Part shown: positions 59,202-64,000 of the stretch, in pieces
Layout: every line of letters starts with the position of its first letter
Numbering within the stretch: the stretch's first letter is position 1
DNA from: Geomonas propionica
GTDB taxonomy: Bacteria; Desulfobacterota; Desulfuromonadia; Geobacterales; Geobacteraceae
Direction of reading: 5' to 3'
NCBI RefSeq assembly: GCF_016458235.1
Contig: NZ_JAEMHK010000009.1
Span: 62,001 to 126,000 of the forward strand
DNA length: 64,000 nucleotides
Notes under the pieces: model-generated
Told to the model about the DNA's origin: nothing
The model's database searches: none
The model's input: only the letters and a program-made list of their open reading frames with translations
Translations under genes and position numbers: made by a program

Positions 59202-60398
59202 TCAAGGACGCGGCTGGGGGGCGAGGTTTGCTTTTGCCGTGTCGGCGGTAAGTTCGCGGTAGCTGGTCTCGATGCGCTGCAGCACGGCGCTGATGCTGAA
59301 GTTGCGGGCCACGAAGGCGGCGCCGCTGGCTCCCAACCGCTCGGCCTGCTCCCGGTCACGTAAAAGGGTGATCACCGCGTGGGCAAAATCCTGCGGCGTG
59401 TCGGCAACGAGCAGGTCCGCGCCGGGGACGGCCTCGATCCCTTCGTTGCCGAACGAGGTGGTGACCACGGGGGCGCCCGCAGCCAAGGCATCCAAGACCT
59501 TGACGATGATGCCGCCTCCGGTTAAAATCGGCGCCACGAAAACGCCCGCGCTCTTGTAAAGCGGGTCGGTGTCGTCCACGAACCCGGTGACATGGGTTCC
59601 CGGATCCCGCTCCGCCAGTTCCATCAGCTGCGGCGGGGGACCGAAGCCGGCGATGACGAATTCCGCCTCGGGGAACTCGCGGCGCACCAGCGGCAGGACC
59701 TGCGCGTGAAACCACAGGGCCGCCTCCACGTTGGTCGGGCGGTACTTGTAGGAGGCCAGGAACAGGAGCCGTTCCGGTACCCGCGGATAAGCGGTCGGGG
59801 TGAGATCCATCCCCGCTGGAATGGGGACGGTGGTCACGGCCAGCCCGGGGGCTAGGTCGAGCAGATAGCGGCGGTCGAAGTCGGACATGGTGAAGATCCG
59901 GTCGAATCGGGCCATTATGGTACCTTCCACCAACCGCACCACCTGCCAGCGAAGCCACTGCGGCAGGCGCGCCAGGCCGCTACTGCGCTGGTAGGAGCGC
60001 CGGGCGGGCTTGGTGATGACGTCATGGGCGTCGAGGACCATCGGGATCCGGCCGCGGCGGATCATGAGCGCGCTCTCCACCCATTCCACCTGGACCAGGT
60101 CGTAGTCGCCTTGCCGTATCAGGCGGTTGGCGAAGAGGCTGAAGGCGAGGTAGTTGGCCGCCAGGCGCAGCGAGGCCATTAACCCACGCTTGGGGAGGCG
60201 GGGATAGCTGAAGGGGTGGATCCGGGCGCAGTACGGAGCGAGCTCCGCCAGCAGCGGCTCCTCTCCCTGTTCCAGGCGGGTAGCCAGATGGACCTCGTGC
60301 TGCTGCGACAGGCGCCGCACCAACTCGTTTACGTAGCGCCCCCCGGCGTGGTAAGCCTTGTGCTGCGGCAGGAAAAGTGAGACGAACAGGATCTTCAT
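59202..60398 (-). CDS. GT4 family glycosyltransferase
   Basis: The 398-residue protein starts at the ATG of MKILFVSLFLPQHKAYHAGG; the upstream part of the frame is not protein-like. It has FANRLIRQGDYDLVQVEWVE, LDAHDVITKPARRSYQ, LFLASYKYRPTNVEAALWFH, FVIAGFGPPPQL, FVDDTDPLYKSAGVFVAPIL and GGGIIVKVLDALAAGAPVV. This is the GT-B pattern of WcaI/ExpE-type sugar transferases, with the donor-site VKVLDALAAG. It likely works on a surface glycan. No strong ribosome binding site is seen. It is divergent from the small gene at 60602. Confidence 0.92.
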   Translation of the reverse strand: MKILFVSLFLPQHKAYHAGGRYVNELVRRLSQQHEVHLATRLEQGEEPLLAELAPYCARIHPFSYPRLPKRGLMASLRLAANYLAFSLFANRLIRQGDYDLVQVEWVESALMIRRGRIPMVLDAHDVITKPARRSYQRSSGLARLPQWLRWQVVRLVEGTIMARFDRIFTMSDFDRRYLLDLAPGLAVTTVPIPAGMDLTPTAYPRVPERLLFLASYKYRPTNVEAALWFHAQVLPLVRREFPEAEFVIAGFGPPPQLMELAERDPGTHVTGFVDDTDPLYKSAGVFVAPILTGGGIIVKVLDALAAGAPVVTTSFGNEGIEAVPGADLLVADTPQDFAHAVITLLRDREQAERLGASGAAFVARNFSISAVLQRIETSYRELTADTAKANLAPQPRP

Positions 60399-60525
60399 GT
60401 GGGGCCGTGCTCGCGCTGGTAAGGCGGCTCGGGCGGCCGCCAGGATGATGTTTAGTGCGGCACAGGGTACCCCGATTGCGGCGGCGGGTAAAGACAAATC
60501 TCCTCGCGGTACAGCGTCGGAGTTG

Positions 60526-60553
60526 TTGACACAACGGGCAGGATATTTAGAAT
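60526..60553 (+). promoter_or_regulatory. Sigma-70-type promoter of the 58-residue gene
   Basis: TTGACA and TAGAAT are separated by 16 bases and end about 50 bases before the ATG at 60602. The -35 box is perfect and the -10 box matches five of six positions. Confidence 0.75.
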
Positions 60554-60601
60554 TGTCCAATCGGCCCAACACTCATTATTCCGGAACGCGGAGGGCGAAC
60601 G

Positions 60602-60778
60602 ATGAACCCAGATCTGGCCAGATTGACCCCGGGGCAGAAGTTGATGAAACAGGCGATTCATGAGATCGACGATTATTTCGGCGAGGGAGTGGCGTTCAAG
60701 AACATCGACTTCCTGGGTGAGTACATGCAGACCCTCGCGATCCTTGAGTTGAAGGAAACGCTCAGGAACAAGCTTTAG
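60602..60778 (+). CDS. Small conserved-looking protein of 58 residues
   Basis: An ATG behind CGGAGGGC opens a 58-codon frame beginning MNPDLARLTPGQKLMKQAI and ending LAILELKETLRNKL, with a TAG stop. Composition is that of a helical cytoplasmic protein (many Leu, Ile, Glu, Lys). A near-consensus promoter and good ribosome binding site support it. The 3' end overlaps the 3' end of the convergent histidine kinase gene by 17 bases. Function unknown; no family recognised. It could be a small regulator or partner of the kinase. Confidence 0.78.
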   Translation: MNPDLARLTPGQKLMKQAIHEIDDYFGEGVAFKNIDFLGEYMQTLAILELKETLRNKL

Positions 60779-62348
60779 CCGGCGAGTCCTCTTGCGGGTC
60801 GACCTTCTTGGGCAGCGAGAACCAGAAGCAGGCGCCGGTGCCCACTCCCCCCTCCGCCCACACCCTGCCGCCGTGCCTGAGCACGATGCGCTGCACGATG
60901 GCGAGCCCCACGCCGGTTCCCTCGAACTCCTCGTTGGAGTGCAGGCGCTGGAACAGCCCGAACAGTTTGCTGGCATAGGCCTCGTCGAAACCGACACCGT
61001 TATCCTTGACGTAGATCTCCTGCTCGTGTTCCCGTTCCACCGCACCGATGGCTATGATGGCCGTGGTACGGGACCGGGTGAACTTGAATGCGTTGCCGAT
61101 CAGGTTGATGAGCACCTGGCGCAGCATGGCGGCGTCACCTAAAACCACCGGCAGCGGAGCGATATCCCACTGGACCTCCCTCTCTTGCTGATCCCCCTGC
61201 AGGTCAGCCACGATCTCACGCACCAAAAGCCCGAGATCCACCCATCCCTTCATCATCTCGCTGCGCCCCATCCTGGAGAACGCCAGCAGGTCGTCGATGA
61301 GCAGCCCCATCTTCTTCGCAGCCCCGCCGATCACCTCGAGGTAGTGGCGGCTCTTTTCGTCCAGCCCCGTCCCCGCCTTCGAGTTCAGCAGATCGACAAA
61401 GCCGATGATGTGCCGAAGCGGTGCACGCAGATCGTGCGAGACCGAATAGCTGAAGGACTCCAACTCGCGGTTGGTGGCCGCCAGTTGTTCCAGCTGGTTC
61501 CTGAGGGCGAGGTTCAGTTCCAGGATCTTCGCCTCCCCCTGCTTTTGAATGGTGATGTCCCGGATGACGGCGAAGACCCAGGTCGATTCCTGTGCCTCGA
61601 TGGGGTTCAGCATGATGTCCACCGGGATCTCGGAACCGTTTTTGTGGCGCCCGTACAGCTCCAGCCCGATCCCCATCTTGCGGGCCCTGGGGTCGGCGAA
61701 GTAGTTGCGCAGGTGCTGGCGGTGGCGTTTGTGGAAGCGCTTCGGGATGAGGAGCTCGATGCGCTGCCCCACCAGTTCCTCGCGCATGTAACCGAAGATT
61801 ACCTCGGCCTGCAGGTTCACCTTGCGGATCTGTCCCCCCCCGTCTACGACCACGATGGCATCGGGGGCCGTTTCGAAGAGCCGCTCCAGCATGTTGCGGC
61901 TCTTCGCCATAGTCTCTTCGGAAGCGCGCCGCTCGGTGTTGTCGTGCATGATCAGCACGTACCCCGTGCGCTCGCCCGCCGCGTCCCGCAATTCGTTCAT
62001 CGCGATGGCGGCCCAGAATCGGCTGCCGTCCTTGCGCAGGCGCCACCCCTGCAACTCGACGCTCCCCATGCTGTCGGTGATGGATAGCTCTCGCTGTGGC
62101 GCACCGGAGCGGATCTCCTCCTTGGGGTGCAACACGGAGAAGTGCCTCCCCTGGATCTCGTGGGTCGGGTAGCGGGTGATCCGCTCGGCGCCGCTGTTCC
62201 ACGAAACGATCTCCCCCTTCATGTTGAGCAGGATCAGGGCGTAGTCCTTCACCTGCTCCGCCATCAGTCGGAAATGCTGATCCCTGTCCCGTTGCGAGGC
62301 TTCCTGGACGTCACCGCTGATCTTGTCTTCATCCCGTTTGTTGGCCAT
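60762..62348 (-). CDS. PAS-domain sensor histidine kinase, soluble
   Basis: The 528-residue protein has two PAS domains (about 25-145 and 155-285, with a PAC-like segment GYVLIMHDNTERR). A short coiled coil is followed by HisKA with the phospho-accepting histidine in YSVSHDLRAPLRHI. The ATPase has LINLIGNAFKFTRS (N box), YVKDNGVGFDEAYASKLF (G1) and EGTGVGLAIVQRIV (G2). No membrane segment is seen, so it probably senses an internal redox, gas or small-molecule signal. No response regulator gene is adjacent. The AAC-type signal and partner are unknown. Confidence 0.95.
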   Translation of the reverse strand: MANKRDEDKISGDVQEASQRDRDQHFRLMAEQVKDYALILLNMKGEIVSWNSGAERITRYPTHEIQGRHFSVLHPKEEIRSGAPQRELSITDSMGSVELQGWRLRKDGSRFWAAIAMNELRDAAGERTGYVLIMHDNTERRASEETMAKSRNMLERLFETAPDAIVVVDGGGQIRKVNLQAEVIFGYMREELVGQRIELLIPKRFHKRHRQHLRNYFADPRARKMGIGLELYGRHKNGSEIPVDIMLNPIEAQESTWVFAVIRDITIQKQGEAKILELNLALRNQLEQLAATNRELESFSYSVSHDLRAPLRHIIGFVDLLNSKAGTGLDEKSRHYLEVIGGAAKKMGLLIDDLLAFSRMGRSEMMKGWVDLGLLVREIVADLQGDQQEREVQWDIAPLPVVLGDAAMLRQVLINLIGNAFKFTRSRTTAIIAIGAVEREHEQEIYVKDNGVGFDEAYASKLFGLFQRLHSNEEFEGTGVGLAIVQRIVLRHGGRVWAEGGVGTGACFWFSLPKKVDPQEDSPAKACS

Positions 62349-62404
62349 CGGCTGTGCCTGTGCTGTAGTTATGGTTGTGGTTACCGCCTCGTGGGAACGG
62401 CCGG

Positions 62405-62863
62405 CTACCGCGCCGGGACCGTAGTCTCGAAACTCTGCATCCAGTTGGTGCCGTCACCGAGGCCGTGGTTGCCGCCATCGGTGCCGAAGTACTTGTAGGT
62501 GATGCGGATCCGCTCTCCCGCAGTCAGAGGAGCGGGGATCTTGATGCTGAAGTCCGCGCTTTCGTCCAGCCCCAACTCGGACGGCATGATGAACGTCATC
62601 CCCTGTGCCAGCACCTTGCCCCGGCTGTCCAGTTGCGCCGCCCAGATCTCCAGGTTACGCATCCGGAAATAGCGCACGTTTTTCACGACCCCCTGCACCA
62701 TGGTGTTCCCTCCGGCCGGCTGCACTTCGTATCCCATCAGGAGGTCGAACTGCTTGTAGTGTTGCGGCAGGGCGGCCATCCGTTGCTGCTGAAGGTCGGG
62801 ATAGGTGGCGCAGGCGCCGAGGAGAAGGGCCAATATTAGAAAGATGGGTCTTAGTGCTCTCAT
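62405..62863 (-). CDS. Small lipoprotein with FxLYD/YcfL-like beta domain
   Basis: The 152-residue protein begins MRALRPIFLILALLLGAC, a clear lipoprotein signal. The mature part contains VQGVVKNVRYFRMRNLEIWA, then LDSRGKVLAQG and AGERIRITYKYFGTDG. This is a beta-sandwich pattern like that in the FxLYD or YcfL groups. GGGAGGTG is nine bases before the ATG at 62863. Function unknown. It lies beside the histidine kinase gene in the same direction, about 55 bases upstream of its start. Confidence 0.82.
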   Translation of the reverse strand: MRALRPIFLILALLLGACATYPDLQQQRMAALPQHYKQFDLLMGYEVQPAGGNTMVQGVVKNVRYFRMRNLEIWAAQLDSRGKVLAQGMTFIMPSELGLDESADFSIKIPAPLTAGERIRITYKYFGTDGGNHGLGDGTNWMQSFETTVPAR

Positions 62864-62993
62864 GTGACACCTCCCTTGAACCATGAGCTATTTTACGCCA
62901 CTGGAGGGTAATGCACAATTGGGCGCGGGAGTTTATGCGGCTTGGCAAGAATGCGAGGGAGGTGGTGTCAAGGAAGGAGCTGCGCCGGGGAAA

Positions 62994-63021
62994 GGCGCTG
63001 CCGAAGCGGGGCGGCAGCGCC
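62994..63021 (-). terminator. Terminator-like hairpin of the Spy/CpxP-like gene
   Basis: GGCGCTGCCG and CGGCAGCGCC form a 10 bp perfect stem with an eight-base loop. On the minus strand it follows the stop of the gene at 63031 and is followed by TTTCC. Confidence 0.65.
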
Positions 63022-63030
63022 TGTTGCGGG

Positions 63031-63525
63031 TTACCTGTCGCGACCGGGCCCCTTGCGTCCGTCGTGGCGCGCCTCGCGCAGGGTCTGGAACTTGGCCGCC
63101 TGCTCCGGCGTCAGCAGGGCGACGAACTGCCTCGCTTGGGCTCCCCTTTGCACCGCGCAGTCCGCCTGCAGCGCCGCCACTTTTGCCGCCTGGGCCCTGA
63201 TGGCGGGTTCATCGGCGCGGCCGGAGCGCACCAGGGTCTGCAGCTCGTGCCGCTCATGTCTCAAGGAAGCGGACAGGGGGGCATTCTTCTCGCGTCCCGC
63301 CGCGAAGATGGCCTGCGCCTCGTTCTTTTGCTGGTCGGAGAGCCCCAACTCCGCTGCCATCTTCCGCAACCTGTCCCGATGTGCGCCATGCTTTTGCTGC
63401 TCCACACACCCTTTGCCGCCTTCCCCTTGCACCGGCCCGTGGCCGGCGAACGCGTTCTGGCTTCCCAAAACGGCTGACGCGGTGATGCAGGTGAACAGTG
63501 CCAGTTGCTTTAGCTGTCTTTTCAT
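63031..63525 (-). CDS. Spy/CpxP-like periplasmic protein
   Basis: The 164-residue protein has a signal peptide (MKRQLKQLALFTCITASAVL...AFAG). The mature part is almost all charged helices with two LTxxQ-like motifs: LGLSDQQKNEAQAIF and ALLTPEQAAKFQTLREA. This is the pattern of the Spy/CpxP family of periplasmic chaperones and stress sensors that respond to envelope damage or metals. AAGGAG lies seven bases before the ATG. Short His- and Cys-containing patches (GKGCVEQQKHGAH) could bind metal, as in CnrX/ZraP relatives. Confidence 0.86.
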   Translation of the reverse strand: MKRQLKQLALFTCITASAVLGSQNAFAGHGPVQGEGGKGCVEQQKHGAHRDRLRKMAAELGLSDQQKNEAQAIFAAGREKNAPLSASLRHERHELQTLVRSGRADEPAIRAQAAKVAALQADCAVQRGAQARQFVALLTPEQAAKFQTLREARHDGRKGPGRDR

Positions 63526-63715
63526 GTCACTTCTCCTTGTTGATCAGGCTTAGTGGTGGCTCTTGCCGCTGCCGTATGGACATAAGGTACCTCCTGATTA
63601 TGGAGGTAATGTGTACCAATTAAGGAAATGACCCCGGCATGCTCTCCGAGCGGCTGCAGGTGCTCGGACCGTAGCTGATATGACTGTCGGGATAGGAAAT
63701 ATACCAGTACGGTTC

Positions 63716-63743
63716 TTGCCATCCCGGTTGGCATTGCTAGAAT
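63716..63743 (+). promoter_or_regulatory. Sigma-70-type promoter before the final gene
   Basis: TTGCCA and TAGAAT are separated by 16 bases and end about 50 bases before the ATG at 63792. Confidence 0.55.
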
Positions 63744-63791
63744 AAGCTAACAAAGCTTGGACTATCCAGAACGGCCACGGAGGAGGGTGCT

Positions 63792-63995
63792 ATGAAGATC
63801 CCGGTTGTGTTTGCTGATGAAAGACGCGGGCTGGTAAAGGCAGAGGAACTCCAGGAACTGATAGAGCAGGCTACCATCGTCTCCTTCTTGCGCAGCGACG
63901 GTGAGTGCGTGCAGGTGGGCGTCGACAGCGTGAGAGGTATGGGGGGCAGGAACTATCGCGGCCCCGAACGTAGGGGAAACGTCCTCTTCTGCTAA
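63792..63995 (+). CDS. Small hypothetical protein of 67 residues
   Basis: The start has GGAGGAGGG seven bases ahead and a likely promoter further up, so the gene is probably real. The sequence begins MKIPVVFADERRGLV, contains LQELIEQATIVSFLRSDGEC, and ends with a basic GRNYRGPERRG segment, a motif often found at the tail of small Geobacter regulatory proteins. No family was recognised. It may be an adaptor or regulator; that is a guess. Confidence 0.7.
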   Translation: MKIPVVFADERRGLVKAEELQELIEQATIVSFLRSDGECVQVGVDSVRGMGGRNYRGPERRGNVLFC

Positions 63996-64000
63996 ACCTG

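Overview
The window looks like chromosomal DNA from a Geobacteraceae-type member of the Desulfuromonadota (Geobacter, Geomonas or Citrifermentans). This is inferred from several things together: high GC, very large multihaem c-type cytochromes with many CxxCH motifs, repeated NrfJ-like lipoproteins, secreted sedolisin and collagen-like proteins, and intergenic repeat families carrying GTTACGCAAAG ends. No rRNA, tRNA, CRISPR array, prophage or insertion sequence was seen.

Left flank (1-9.9 kb): the C-terminal part of a multihaem cytochrome, a two-repeat lipoprotein, a membrane protein with a TPR tail resembling GT-C enzymes, and a DUF3108 protein. These are followed by a four-copy ~145 bp tandem repeat array with a GxxExxY gene set into it, then a secreted sedolisin (S53) protease and a secreted collagen-like protein. 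A strong hairpin at 9831-9877 closes this part and also faces the end of the next locus.

Central locus (9.9-46 kb, entirely minus strand, read from 46 kb down to 10 kb): a surface polysaccharide locus of the ABC-transporter type. It starts with a Wzm permease, a methyltransferase, a Wzt ATPase fused to a methyltransferase, another methyltransferase and a glycosyltransferase. A sulfation cassette follows: two sulfotransferases plus cysC, cysD and cysN to make PAPS. Then come several glycosyltransferases, four of them large multi-domain or coiled-coil proteins. They combine GT2, GT4 and WbsX/GH99-like domains and share a short S-x-S-W-[KR]-[VI]-T-x-P-L-R motif. A carbohydrate-binding lipoprotein and an AlgX-like protein also lie here. 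The downstream end holds an AcsA-like adenylating enzyme, a stand-alone acyl carrier protein, an MBOAT acyltransferase and a tandem AlgJ/AlgX-like SGNH protein. That set has the same architecture as the Dlt (D-alanylation) system and could be a carrier-protein-dependent acylation system for the polysaccharide. Many neighbouring genes overlap by 1-8 bases, consistent with one or a few long operons.

Right flank (46-64 kb): an FN3-like hypothetical protein, a 660 bp non-coding region with two pairs of 21 bp palindromic iterons, two GT2 genes and a DUF2304 gene. Next is a 1403-residue cytochrome with 22 haem-binding motifs, a three-repeat paralogue of the left-flank lipoprotein, and an OmpA-family porin-like protein with an (Ala-Pro)n minisatellite. 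The rest comprises a three-haem cytochrome, a ribbon-helix-helix protein, a GT4 enzyme, a 58-residue small gene behind a good sigma-70 promoter, a PAS histidine kinase, a small lipoprotein, a Spy/CpxP-like protein and a 67-residue hypothetical.
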